Source: Diaporthe sp. PMI_573 (Eukaryota; Ascomycota; Sordariomycetes; Diaporthales; Diaporthaceae). From it: DNA of 64,000 nucleotides. The DNA is taken from positions 992,001 to 1,056,000 of the forward strand of contig JAJTUP010000017.1 in assembly GCA_021399435.1 (NCBI GenBank), in the 5' to 3' direction. Below the pieces are notes generated by a model. The model saw nothing but the letters and a program-made list of their open reading frames with translations. It made no database searches and was not told where the DNA came from. A program made the position numbers and the translations under genes. Each line of letters begins with the position of its first letter. Position 1 is the stretch's first letter. Positions 1 through 10,929 of the stretch are shown piece by piece.

Positions 1-993
1 TTAGAGTCCGAGTGCTATAGCACCGAGCACAACAGCTCCAAGAGCCGCCTTAACCCTCTCCTTGGTCGCACCCGACGATATAAGGTTTGTAGTTGAACTC
101 AGAGTAGGCGCAGTCGTTGTCGTAGATGTTCTTCTGGACGTAGTCGAAGTTGGAGAAGAGCTCGCAGAAGAGCCAACATTAACTGCAGACGTGGCAGTTG
201 AAGGTCTCGTAGTCGACGTGGCGGCTCCACCTCCATTCGATGTAGGAATAACGGATACAGAAGAGCTGGAGCCAGAGCCTCCTCTAAGTCCATTACCAGA
301 TGTGCAAGATCCAGCCTCATCGGAGCAGTCGCAAATTCCACTGGTTTCGGTACCACACCAGATAACGCCGGACCCGCAGTTTGAGCATGCGCTTGAACAC
401 GTCTCTCCGGAGCCACAGATATCACCACCACCACCAGTGCATGACCCAGTGGAGTCTGAGCAATCGCATGCTCCATTGCTCTCGGTACCGCACCAGATGT
501 ATCCCGTACCACAGCTTATGCAAGCAGACGTGCAAGTGGACCCCTGGCCGCAGATGTCTGGAAGAATCATATTAGCATTACTTAAAACCTATGCCCAGAG
601 AGTCGACTCACCTCCATCTCCACCACTCCCTCCACTCCCACCACCAGTGCAAGACCCATTTTCATCCGAGCAGTCACAAGAACCACCAGTCTCAGTACCG
701 CACCATTTAAAGCCAGAGCCACAGCTTGCGCAAGCCGCCGAGCAAGTCTCGCCACTGCCACAGAGTTGTCTCTTGTTCAAGCTATCCTCGAAACCTCCGT
801 AGAAGATATCGCGTTGGATGCGTGCATAGACCATCTCGACATTGCTCCGCTTTACCATTACCATGGCTTTCAAAGGGACATCATCTCGAGCCAACAAGGC
901 TGACTTTGCAGCGCGCCCATAGAGAAGTCCATTGTCGGCAACGGCGAGGGGTGTGAGTGCCGCAAGGAGTAGGAAGAAATTTGTGAGCTCCAT
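1..993 (-). CDS. Secreted GPI-anchored protein with three 8-cysteine modules
   Basis: Two exons, complement(join(1..557,612..993)), 312 aa, stop at 1-3. The 54-bp intron has GTGAGT donor and CTTCCAG acceptor, and the joined frame recreates the GDICG start of module 2. The start at 993 is chosen because it is followed at once by a signal peptide (MELTNFFLLLAALTPLAVA). A Lys-Arg pair at residues 74-75 just before the first cysteine module could be a Kex2-type site. Three modules of about 40 residues (near 78-115, 130-168, 175-212), each with eight cysteines and a WCGTE core, are joined by Gly/Ser linkers. A Ser/Thr-rich stalk and a hydrophobic C-terminus after SGATKERVK suggest a GPI signal. 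Probably a cell-wall or surface protein. The module is not a family I can name; its lectin-like or effector role is open. Confidence 0.8.
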
Positions 994-1489
994 GGCGAAT
1001 TGGTGGTGCGACTTGCTAATGGTTTCTGAAAGAGAGAATTTGGAGGGACACAAGGGGGCACAGAGCTCTTTTGTACTTATGTACTTTCTACACCCCCCAG
1101 CCATAATCAACATTCTCCCATATTAGAAGATGCCTTGCCATTCTCGAAGCTATGCTCATTTTGCGCATCGCAGCCTTCTGAGCCGTAGGAAAATGCCTTG
1201 CGATGCACATATCCAGGTACTAACCAAGCAGCGGGGACTACGCGATTGGCCTTACCTCTCCAGCTGAACCATTCCGCATAAACCGCATTCGAATGAACTC
1301 TACTAGCTAACTCTTGGCACCACCCACCAACGCTTCTCTTCAATAGAACCCCACGAGGCGTAAACCTGGCAGAAGCGGCTGGACTTATACCCAAAATTAG
1401 AGTTCAGGGGGCTCTCAACTTAGTCGACGCCTACCTTCCCCAAGTGTGCCTAGATTCCTGGCTTTTTTCGGCTGGGTATGCGTCGTGAG
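994..1489. other. Intergenic, upstream of the cysteine-repeat gene
   Basis: Holds the 5' flank of the cysteine-repeat gene. Short frames here have no recognisable protein character and I see no repeat or RNA gene. Confidence 0.4.
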
Positions 1490-1756
1490 TCAAGATCTAT
1501 CCGGGTTCGATTCCTGGTGGTTCAAGTTCTGAGAGCAATCTCGAAGGTGTTTTAGTGCCAGGTGGAGGTTTGTTGTGATGCGCAGGTAACCGTTGTCTGT
1601 GGAAACAGACTGAGGCTTTTCTGAAGAACCCCATGCGTAGGATAAAGCCTCGTACAGATGGGTCCCTTTCCCCGAGTCCAGGAGATGGTAATCGAAGAGT
1701 TGGCCTTGTATCCGGGCATGTTCGTCTCGATGCGGCATCATGAAACCGGCCAGCAA
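1490..1756 (-). pseudogene. HET-domain N-terminal fragment
   Basis: An 88-aa frame carries the opening motif of the fungal heterokaryon-incompatibility (HET) domain: YEALSYAWGSSEKPQSV followed by a NLHLALKHLRD helix. HET proteins are normally several hundred residues long. Here the frame ends right after the first HET block, and neither flank continues the domain in another frame as far as I can see, so it is a truncated remnant. HET proteins act in non-self recognition. Confidence in the family is good; expression is doubtful. Confidence 0.6.
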
Positions 1757-2557
1757 TCAGCCGACAATCGCGGCACAGAGGTAGTTTTCATTGGCAGAAG
1801 CATACCCCTCCTTAACAGTCAATACTGAACGGCAGGGCAAGGGGGGCTCACAGCTTCTGCTGCAGGCGGCAGAAAGAGGACGCTCCTCAGCGGCTCAGGG
1901 CATGATGAGTATATTTTGCATATCGCGATTGGTCGCCGTTGATGGCGGCAAGAGATAGCAAAACTTACCCGGACCGATAACGCAAGCCACAACGGGATAT
2001 GGCGGTCTTACTTGCCCTCGCGCTGTCGACCTCGTGTATGCCTTCTTTTTCAGAGCCACCTCAGCACAAGTTGCGCACAGTATTATTGCGCAAAGTCAAG
2101 TGTCGGGATGTCACTGCTGTAGACACGGGTGGGTACCACGTCGAGACACGAGCACAGGCTGAGCTCTGCCGATCGTTTCCCGCGATTTGGTGATCGGCAG
2201 TGATGAGGCCTTAATCTATTGATTTTTGGGGGTGCCACCGTAAGTAGGGTAAGTGCTGACGCAGGGCTTGTGCAAAAGGGCCGCGTTGGCTGCCACGTAA
2301 ACCCGACAAGCACGTTTCTTGGCTAGTGCTTCACTGGTAAAATGAGGGTCGCATTGCGAGCAGACACGGCCCTGCACGCCCCAACTAGCATACCTCGTAT
2401 CGGCGCTTGCTGAGATGTTGATCGGATTGCTCGCTCAGATGCCGGCTGAGACGGTGTTGGCGAAAGTGTTGGTAGTGAAGCAGCCAAGGCAGATTCTTGG
2501 GAAGCGGCCTCAGGCAGCAACAGCAATATCTTTGCGGGATTTCGGTGTAGGGAGGCC
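1757..2557. other. Intergenic, nothing recognised
   Basis: Only short overlapping frames without domain character. Composition is ordinary for genic DNA. Confidence 0.35.
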
Positions 2558-3954
2558 TCAGCAGCTGAAAAAAGGATCCCTGTATGTAGATTGCAGCTCG
2601 CGAGCGTAGGCGTCCTTCCCCTTCCCCCACTGCACACGCTTCCTCTTTCGCGATCGAACGTTGGAGCTGACAGGCTTGAGAGGCTGGCGTGGACGAAGCT
2701 CCGCTCGCTCAAAATCTACAATCACAGACTTGCCAGTACGTGCGTCATGGAGGGCATTGCGTAGCTCTGCGTCGCGGTGGAGGACACCGCACTTGTGTAG
2801 TTTGCACAAACCGGTCATAAGGTCGCCCATTACGCCTGCCATGTCCTGTTTCTCGTACTCGCGTATTGGTTGTCCAGCGTAACTCAAGAAAAGGAAACGT
2901 TCAAACACACCACTGTCATAGTACCAGGGGAGTTCGAGGTCAATACCACCAAGGCAGACAGGAACAAACCTTCCCTGAATGCCACGAATGTGGTCGTATA
3001 CCATGTATTCCTTGCTCAGCACAGCAGCGTCCATTGCTTCGACGCCTTTGGCGACGAGCGTGTAGCCGTGAGATGCAAGGCAGACTTTGAAGAGCGACCC
3101 ACGTGCTCCCGATAAGTAAAGTGGTGCACAATAGGCGTCACGTCCACGGTCCACCTTTAATTGCTGACGAATTCGATCGAGGAACATTTGTCGATTGATG
3201 TGCGCACTTCCATGATCAAGAAAGTTGGGGCACTGTTCGTCCATAGGTTGCCCAAATGCTAACCCGAGAAGACACTCGTGAGAGCAGTACGGTCGGTCTT
3301 CAAGAGGTTGTCGTGCTTCGGTGTTCCTTTGTGGAGCGCTTCGTTGTTTTGGCCCTGTTTCTCGCTTGGTCCGGTATCCTTTGGAACGTTTGACGAGCCC
3401 TTCTGACGGCTGTATCGATTTAGTGAAGGACTATCGTGACCTCTGTTGCCGTCGTCATCGTCATCGTCCTGAACGTTTAGGTTTGGCATATAGACCGAGT
3501 AGTAGACGTAAGAAGGATCATCATATGGGATGCGAAGGAAGACGAACGTCTCTCCTGTACATACGTGCCTGTATCGGATGCCCTTGCCAATCATGTATGA
3601 GAAAAGCTGGGTCACGACGGCTGCCGTGAGGCTTTTTGCCGCAAATTGAAACCCTTCGCCATCCTGATTGATCACATCACGATCCGGCTAGATCTCCGAT
3701 GCTAATCCCGTTACAACCTTGTCTTGGCTTAGCTTGTGTGGTGCCTTATACTTGATTGCAAGCGTAGGAATATTCCGACCATTTGAGGTTTTGTAGATGC
3801 AGAATTGGTTTGCCAAGTTGCCTTTCCCCCTCCCTCTCCGATGGGCTTTGCGAGGAGTTGACTTCGGGTTCTGTCTTCTGTTGTTGATAGATATGCGCTT
3901 GAGAGATGCAGAAATTGAGTCTTTGACTTCGCCGAGGTTTGTGTGGCTATTGAA
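2558..3954 (-). pseudogene. Fungal protein-kinase-like gene, broken
   Basis: Reading leftwards, the frame has a basic Ser/Arg-rich part, then KYKAPHKLSQDKVVTGL, a DGEGF block and a tract of six aspartates, and finally a kinase-like C-terminal half. That half has the catalytic-loop motif HRDAELRNALHD and IVDFERAEL in place of DFG. I know this arrangement from a lineage-expanded fungal kinase-like family. Lesions: an in-frame TAG at 3688-3690, where the family has Gln (a CAG-to-TAG change, the RIP dinucleotide), and a frame change near 3290-3310, after which YCSHECLLGLAFGQPMDEQC continues. No start codon is secure. The right end runs into an oppositely oriented FunK1-type fragment, so the 5' part was probably lost in a rearrangement. 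Confidence 0.65.
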
Positions 3955-4018
3955 CGTCACGGTTCCCTGGAGGTTGAGATGGCTCCTCAGTATAGGATTG
4001 TTGAAAGCCTTGGCAATA

Positions 4019-4468
4019 CACAGCAACCTCCTCAAACTTATTTCCGCGGTCGCCTCCAGACATTTTGACTTTAAGCGTATTCAACCTCTTCTCAATGCCA
4101 TCCTCACCGATAAATCGGACAGCGAGATCTGGGAGCAGGCATGCAAAGCCGTCACCAAATCCACACCGCCCCCTTAACCAATAGCATCTTCTCTCCAACA
4201 AACCCCCTAGGTACGCAAAACGAGCAGCTTCGCAAATTCCTCAGAATACCGTCAAGATGTGGATATGGTCCTTAAGTTGGAACTTGGTTCTCTCTATATC
4301 GGGCTTCCTGAGTTCCGCAAAATATACTTTGAACGCATGGCAGGTTTGGAGACAGCATCTAAGGCCGTCTTCAAAAGTTGCACGAAGGGCAGCCATCCAC
4401 TTTTCAGTAGAGATCGGAGATTCGCACCCCCTAAAATGGAGGCTGCACCCCCCGAGATCACTGACTAA
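4019..4468 (+). pseudogene. FunK1-type kinase, N-terminal fragment
   Basis: The plus frame from 4019 reads HSNLLKLISAVASRHFDFKR, then DSEIWEQACKAVTKSTPPP, SSFANSSEYRQDVDMVLK and GLPEFRKIYF. This is the N-terminal module of the large fungal FunK1 (Sgk2-like) kinase family. The frame is interrupted by TAA at 4175-4177 and TAG at 4208-4210 without a change of phase, and the kinase domain that should follow is absent. It is therefore a 5' gene stump with in-frame stops. It lies head to head with the other kinase pseudogene. Confidence 0.65.
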
Positions 4469-4717
4469 GCCGCCGCAACCAATCAGAGCCCGCCATTCAA
4501 CCTCACTGCACCACACCCTCAGTGCTTTTTATAGCTACAGCAATTAAGCCCTGCATAGCTTTTATTACCACCAAACTACACTCCACAACCCTACACCAAC
4601 GCTTTATTATATGAATTAAATGCTTGTTGTAATTAATTAATTTAGTATTGAAAATACCCTTTAATTGCTTAGATCTCATTTTTTTTATTATAGTAATATT
4701 AGTGGTCCCAGACTACT

Positions 4718-5075
4718 TATGTTACGACCCTGATAGAAATAGGACCAATGGTTGGTTCTACAGTAGAGTAGGTTCTACTAGGCCCGCGCTCCCGGCTAGG
4801 CGAGAGGTACGAGGAATACAGCCCCCGAGGCACGTAACCTGTTTACTTAATAGATTAGAGAGGATCAGGACTGATCCCTCTTAATCTAAGAATTAGTAAG
4901 GCTTAATACTAATCCGGCCTAATCCTATCTATAGATTAGACAGCTTAGGATATAATCTAACTAAGCTAGGCTAAAGAGATAGACTATATAGACATACTTA
5001 TTACTAGTAGATAGTATTAGCTTAGAATAGCTTTTTAGTAGTTAATCTAAGTATTTACCTAAATAGCTCTTACTA
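4718..5075. repeat. Possible solo LTR or LTR fragment
   Basis: Begins TGTTACGACCCTGATAG, which resembles the 5' end of fungal Ty3-type LTRs. It ends with a TTTAGTAGTTAATCTAAGTATTT segment resembling the LTR tails near 13220 and 14360. It is cut at the right by the TA target of a Fot1-like element. No partner LTR was identified. Confidence 0.35.
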
Positions 5076-6926
5076 ACATGCCCGGCCCCAATTCCAACCA
5101 CCCCCTAATTCCAACCACCCTTCTTTACACACATCGCCTTCGCCTCGTCGTCAACCTCGTCGCCACCACGATAACTAATTCGGCTTCCGATAGTATTTCC
5201 AACTCTTCTGGCTCGTCGCTATCTTCTGATACTATGCCGGCTTCTATTTGGGTCTTCCAAATAGCCTTAATGTTGGCAAAAAGCTTATTTGGGTCAAGTT
5301 AAACCTTCTTCCTTCAGACCACCCTACTGGCTTTAATCTGGCGTTCTAGCTCCCAGGCTTTTTGTAAGAACATCGTTAGATTAACATCTTTCTAGTCCCA
5401 GCTCTTAAGAATTTTCCTAAAGAAGAGTCGTTATATGGGGCTTAGTTGCTTTCGACAGGTATACCAGGCTACTATGCTATATAGCTCTTGAGACCACTTA
5501 GGGGTCGCAAAAGAGGTCTCTCACAGTAGGCAAAAGTACTTATCGATATAGAAATAGCCGCTAAAGCTATTACTAGTAGCTAATTCTACTAATCTTGCTT
5601 CTTTTATATGGTTGTCTTTGATAAAGTAGCTTGTAAGTACTCTATGCTTAGACAACAGCTAGAGACCTATTGCCTGCTAGCTAGAATAAATATTTGACTC
5701 TATAAGTGTCTTTATTTAGGCCTTATAATAATAATAGAGGAACTATTTCTTTGCTATAACTAACAATAAATTATATCCTTCTTGTTGCTTAAAATGCTTC
5801 TTAAAGGCTATCTTTAGTAGGCTAAAGACAGCAATATTAAGGGGCTAAAGTATATATAATATATAGGCTAGCAAAAAGACAATATATATATAATTTAAGA
5901 AGCATTTCTATATAAAATTAAGCGTTATATATATATAGTGCCTATCTATTATAAGTAGGCGTCATTTAAATAAATCCTCTAGCACTATTAGTAGAAGAAA
6001 GACCCTCTAAAGCTAGTAGATAGTAATAGGTTCCTCTATCTACCCCTTTTTTGTCGCTATAAACTGCCAGCCATTATAATCTTTAAGGGCAATAAGAAAC
6101 TACTGCTATTAAATACTTAGCCCCTTAAAAATAATTAAAGGAATTAGGGACTTGCCTATAGCAGAGATATACTTAAAGAAAAAGATCTACACTCTTAAAT
6201 TAAAGTCTTTCTAAAAAAGCTTGCTGTCATTAGAATAGTCAATAGTCAGGGCCTTCTCCGACTTACCCTCTATAAGCCTACCCTTATTAGCATTCTATCA
6301 ATTAGCCGACTTAATCGCCTTTACAATAGGTAGCCCTATAAAGTTAAACTACAACCCGACATTCTATTTAGTAGCTGCCCTAAGCCGCTTTGCTTTAATA
6401 CGCTAATATTTACAGCTTTAGAGAATAGGGTAACAAAAGAGGAAGGCCCTCAGCTAGTTTCTTCTAAGAAGAGCAACCTCCTCCTCTGAGGAGCTTAGAC
6501 GGGCCGCCAGGGCCCTTGTTTCCCAGCAAGTTAGAGCATAGCCAAGACTGCTTTAGTTAACCAAAAATATCGCTAATTGGTCCTTCTAATAGTCAGAAAG
6601 AACCCTCTAAGGGTTAGCGGCGACGTAATGGCTTTAGGCACCGTAGAGGCGATTGTGAAATATAGTGTATAGGATATGCCAGGTTTTGGCAGCCTTTCTA
6701 ATAGGCATCCCATCTCTGTATGCAACAAGGGCGTCATGAATCTTAGCTTTACTATAGGGCTTTATAATAACAAATATAATACCTGGAAGAAGTTTGGTGA
6801 TTAGAAAAAAGGTCCTCGTGGAGAAAACGTTGATTTTATATAGGGTGGGTACAGACGCGTATACGCATGAACGCAGGTATGGGGCGGTCGGAATCAGGGG
6901 GTGGTCGGAATCGGGGCTGGGCACGT
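5076..6926 (-). mobile_element. Fot1/pogo (Tc1-mariner) element with intact TIRs, RIP-degraded
   Basis: The left end ACATGCCCGGCCCC and the inverted right end ACGTGCCCAGCCCC continue as matching inverted repeats of about 45 bp (ATTCCRACCACCCCCTRATTCCRACC). They are flanked by TA at 5074-5075 and 6927-6928, the target duplication of this superfamily. Length is 1851 bp, typical for Fot1. On the minus strand, next to the right end, a frame has a pogo-type helix-turn-helix start (KIHDALVAYRDGMPIRKAAK, then TFHNRLYG). The rest of the transposase is destroyed by stops. Mismatches between the repeats are all A/G transitions. Confidence 0.8.
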
Positions 6927-6994
6927 TAGCTTATAATTATTATTTAGAACTAATATTGCTTAACTACTGTCTTGTTATATATCTTAGATATAAA

Positions 6995-7170
6995 CAGGGT
7001 TGAAATTAGTTAAACTAAGTTTAGTTTTTAGCCTTGACTAAAACTACAAACTTAGTTATACTAAATTTGTGACTAAATTAGTTGTAGTTTTTAGTCGTGA
7101 CTAAAAACTAAGTTTTTTGAAAGATTTAGTCTGTAGTTTTGTAGTTTAACTATAGAAAGTGGATCTATTA
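6995..7170. repeat. Terminal-like sequence with internal inverted repeats (possible hAT end)
   Basis: Starts CAGGGTTGAAATTAG, and CAGGGTTG is common at ends of fungal hAT elements. It then repeats TTTAGTTTTTAGTC-type words in both orientations (7020-7140). This may be the left terminus of the hAT remnant further right, with the second Fot1-like element inserted between. A right-hand terminus was not found. Confidence 0.3.
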
Positions 7171-7377
7171 CCTAATTAGGCTAATGGACCTACTCTTTAG
7201 CTAATCAGAAGACGAGAAGAACTATAGACCAATTAAAAACAACCTTGGACAGACTAGTGTATACCCCCCTTAGCCCCCCTACCCTTAGCATTACCACCTT
7301 ATTATAATAAGCTCTATTTTAACTAATATAGGAGCTATAAATATATAATATATATTATTAAATAACGTCAAGCACTA

Positions 7378-9212
7378 ACGAGCGAGACACCCCAGTAAGC
7401 GAGACACTTTTCTACACTAACAGCACTAGAACCTTAATTGCAGCACTATAATAAAAAAAATTAATTAAATTTAATTAGAATCAGAATCTATAGACGATTC
7501 TACATCTTTCTCACATGTTTACGCATTATGCCCAGTCTTGCCATAGTTGCCACAGTATTGCTTACTCGGTCCGCCACGGACTGCCTTATCGTCGCCACTA
7601 CTTATTTCACCAGCTAGCCACTTCCCCTTTTCCTTTTCATTAATTATTTCCCTGGCATCCTGTATACAAAGTACCCCTCCATCCTATATATAGGTTCTTT
7701 TAGCTCTCTGATGCTTAGAAAGTATGATATTTACCTCTTGAAGAGTATAGGCCTCTTGGGTTAATAGGGTAACTGCATGGGCTAATAACTGTGTCCCCTT
7801 TGCTAACTGGTCAACAGCAGCTAAAATTAGTGTTAGAGAGCTTCCCTGGTGTTGAGAGATGTGATCCTTAATTAGAGTTGATTAAGAAGCTGCCTCTATT
7901 AAGTTATATAGCATCTAGGAGACCTAAGGTATAGGTAGTATTAGGGAGCCTAGCTATTTTATTAGTGTTTAAACCTTGATATCTAGCTTGGAAAGTATAG
8001 CTTCTCGATCAAATAAGATTAAGCCTGTACTTCTGAAAGCCCCCTTGATAGTTTCCGGCTTGAAAACCTTCTTATGTACAGCGTAGAAGGTAAGAAAGAA
8101 CTTGGTCTTATTAATGTAGGTAATCCAGGCCCTACTAAACAGGGAGATTTCCACACCATAAGCTTTCTTTAGTAGACTAAAATACCCAACATCAAGTAGC
8201 TGAAGTAGATAGGATGAATGAGGAGGTATGCAAAGGGTGATAATGTTCTTTACCTTATAATATTACTTGAAATCCATAGAGTAGTGGCTCCCATACCTGT
8301 CAAGAAGTAATAGCTGATAAATACCTTTTTTCCATAATGTAGTATGTTTTTCAAAGTACTGAATCCATTCTATAACAATATCATTAGTTATCCATCTATT
8401 TAGGCTTATTTCAATAACCTAGTCGTCAGGGAGGCTGCCCTTAGTATACTAACTTGTAAGGTAAACCTTTACCTTTATGATCAGGAATAGCGGTCCGTAC
8501 CACCCATCCCTACTAATTAACTCAATACCTGTTACCCATTAATAATTCCTAGGCTGTATTTGTTTTGCTCTCCCTTGCTAATCTAAACACGTAATCACGG
8601 TTCTAGGCAAACCAATACCTATCATAAAGCCCAACTCGTCAAAGTTATAGGTATTGTAGTCAGGGATACCGTATTTCTCGCAAGTATTAGATACAAGGTC
8701 GAACCACGTGTTTATTACGTCGGGATCTTCACATAGGGCCCTCCTATAGTCATATATATAATTAATATGTGTTTTAAGACGTGTATCTAATATAACGAGT
8801 CTCTCTACCTAGTTTATCCCAACAACACTGCCGCCATGGTCGTGAAGTAGGGAATTTGCTATATCTTCAATATCTTTGAGAATAAGCGAATATCCTCGCG
8901 AATCCTAGTCAAGTATATATTAGATAAGCACCTCCTCTTCTATTTTTATTAATCTCTTGTTATTAGGGTAGGTATCGCGTTATACAGTTTAGCCGGCTAT
9001 TCTATAGGTAAGTGTTAAGTGAGGGATATTATACTTCTTCGCTATACGTTGAAAGCTTAGTTTTAGGTTGGATTTAATAACTTGAATAGCAGCTTGAATA
9101 ATGGCTTCCTGTGTTTTACTTATTTTTAGATATGATGTGAAAAAACGCGGTTGGAAGTTGGGCTAGAGGGGTTGGTAGAAAAGTATCTTGCTTGCTAGGG
9201 TATCTTGCTTGT
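7378..9212 (-). mobile_element. Second Fot1/pogo-type element with zinc knuckle, RIP-degraded
   Basis: Inverted repeats of about 38 bp: left from 7378 (ACGAGCGAGACACCCC, then AAGCGAGACACTTTTCTAC) and right 9175-9212, whose complement starts ACAAGCAAGATACCC. TA precedes the left end. Length is 1835 bp. On the minus strand a frame at 7969-8154 reads VFKPETIKGAFRSTGLI and EAILSKLDI, the C-terminal part of Fot1-like DDE transposases. Near 7520-7560 the minus strand encodes YCGNYGKTGHN, a zinc knuckle found at the end of some pogo-type transposases. Stops elsewhere make it inactive. Confidence 0.7.
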
Positions 9213-9551
9213 TGGTGCCTGATGTTAGTGCTTTTCTTCTATTATTAATATTAAATATTATAAAAATATATTTCTGTTTTAGAAAAATAAATATTCTAAT
9301 ATATAATAAGTTTACTTTATATAATTTACCTAGAAATATATATTAAAAATTCTATAATAATAAGAATAAATTTTATACTATATAAAGACTAGAAAAAAGT
9401 TTATATAATAAGATTAAATGGTATTAATTAAATTTCTTTAAATATATAGTATTAATATAATAATAGTCTTTAAAATAGTCTTTAAAATAGTATGTAAAGC
9501 TTTTAGACATTATTTTAATATATAATTTAATTTTTTTTTAAAAATAGTAAG

Positions 9552-9712
9552 GTAGTTATTATAGCCTAATAGTAAAGCATTAGACTTTATTATTAGACTT
9601 TAATAACTTAATACTATATTTATATAGTTATTAAGGGCTCTATAAAGTAATTTAGGGAATAGGGTTGTATACTATTTATTTAGTATAATGCCTCGGTTAA
9701 TAGCAACTACCT
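9552..9712 (+). repeat. tRNA-derived SINE-like copy A
   Basis: Has an A-box-like TAGCCTAATAGTAAAG at the start and shares its body (TTAAGGGCTCTA, then GGGAATAGGGTTGT and TAATGCCTCGG) with a second copy 590 bp away. RIP has blurred the B box. Too degraded to be a functional tRNA. Confidence 0.4.
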
Positions 9713-10145
9713 TTTTAAAGTTTTAGTTTAATAAAAATCTAATTTATATCTTTTAAATAATAATTAAGTAAATAATTACTTATAGATTTATTTTTAAAGT
9801 TAGTCTTTAATTCTTTTAAAGTTTAAAAAGGGCTATATATTTAATATAAATTTAAAAGTTTTCTGATACTATAAATCAAACTTAGAATATCTTTTTTTTC
9901 TTTTAAAGTAGGGCTAAATGACTTGTATATTCTTAATAGAAATAAAACTTTAAATCTATGTATTCCTATTAATTAATAAATTATAATATAATAAAATATA
10001 TAGCTAGATTAGTTGAAGTTAGACGATTATTTTAATATATAATTAAAATAGTTTTAAAGCTATTAAAGTTGTGTAAATAAATGTTTTAATTTAATATAAG
10101 ATATTGAGTTAAGGTTATATAGAAGAAATCTTTTGAAGATAATAA

Positions 10146-10340
10146 GCAGTTAGGATAGTCTAGCGGTAAAGCGTGTGACTTGAATAATAAAATTAATTAA
10201 TCTTAATTGGTTATGACTGATACTATATATTTTAATAAAGGATTTATACTTTATTAATATAGTTATTGAGGGCTTTAATATTATTTTAGGGAGTATGGTT
10301 GTCTGCTATTAATAGTGTAATTCTCCGGCTATAATCTAAG
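10146..10340 (+). repeat. tRNA-derived SINE-like copy B
   Basis: Better preserved head: AGGATAGTCTAGCGGTAAAG matches a tRNA A box, and GGTTATGACTGATAC is a decayed B box. The body matches copy A (GAGGGCTTTAA, GGGAGTATGGTTGT, TGTAATTCTCCGG). Two copies with a shared non-tRNA tail argue for a SINE and not for a tRNA gene. Confidence 0.4.
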
Positions 10341-10520
10341 AAGATAAATTAATACTTACTTTCTATCTAAGTATCTATTAGTTGTTTTCTAGGACTATTA
10401 GCCAGCCTTAATATTGTAATAAAGCTTCTTTTTTTCTTTTTTAAAAAAGATTCTTTTTATTTAATAGTTTAAAGACTTTATTAAATAAAAGTAAATAAAA
10501 AATATTTAAACTTTATATAA

Positions 10521-10618
10521 AACTAGACTTTATAGAGAATTAGATTTTATAGAGAACTAGATTTTATAGAGAACTAGATTTTATAGAGAACTAGATTTTA
10601 TAGAGAATTAGATTTTAT
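10521..10618. repeat. 17-bp tandem repeat
   Basis: About six units of CTAGATTTTATAGAGAA, with transitions only between units. Confidence 0.75.
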
Positions 10619-10929
10619 TTTTTATCTATTAAATAATAGAATATAAACTAAATTATAGTTATTTTTTAAAGTAAACTATTAGTATAGTTTAAATTAAAAA
10701 ATAATCTATAAAATAGATTATAATCTTTTATCTCTTCTCTAGTCTTTAGGAATAAAATAGTATAAAATAAATTATACTCTTTCTTTAAAATAAACTATTG
10801 TTTTATAGCTTAAATTAAAAAAAGAAATATAAAATAGATTATACTATTTTATTCTAATATTTCTTTGTTTCCTCCTCTTCTTCTATGATTTCTTCATAGT
10901 CTTTAACTTCTTTTTCCAGCTCTTAAATA

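Noticed and set aside
10146..10220. Candidate tRNA gene
   Set aside because: The A box is good but the B box is decayed, no acceptor pairing is visible, and the flank matches a second copy; a SINE fits better.
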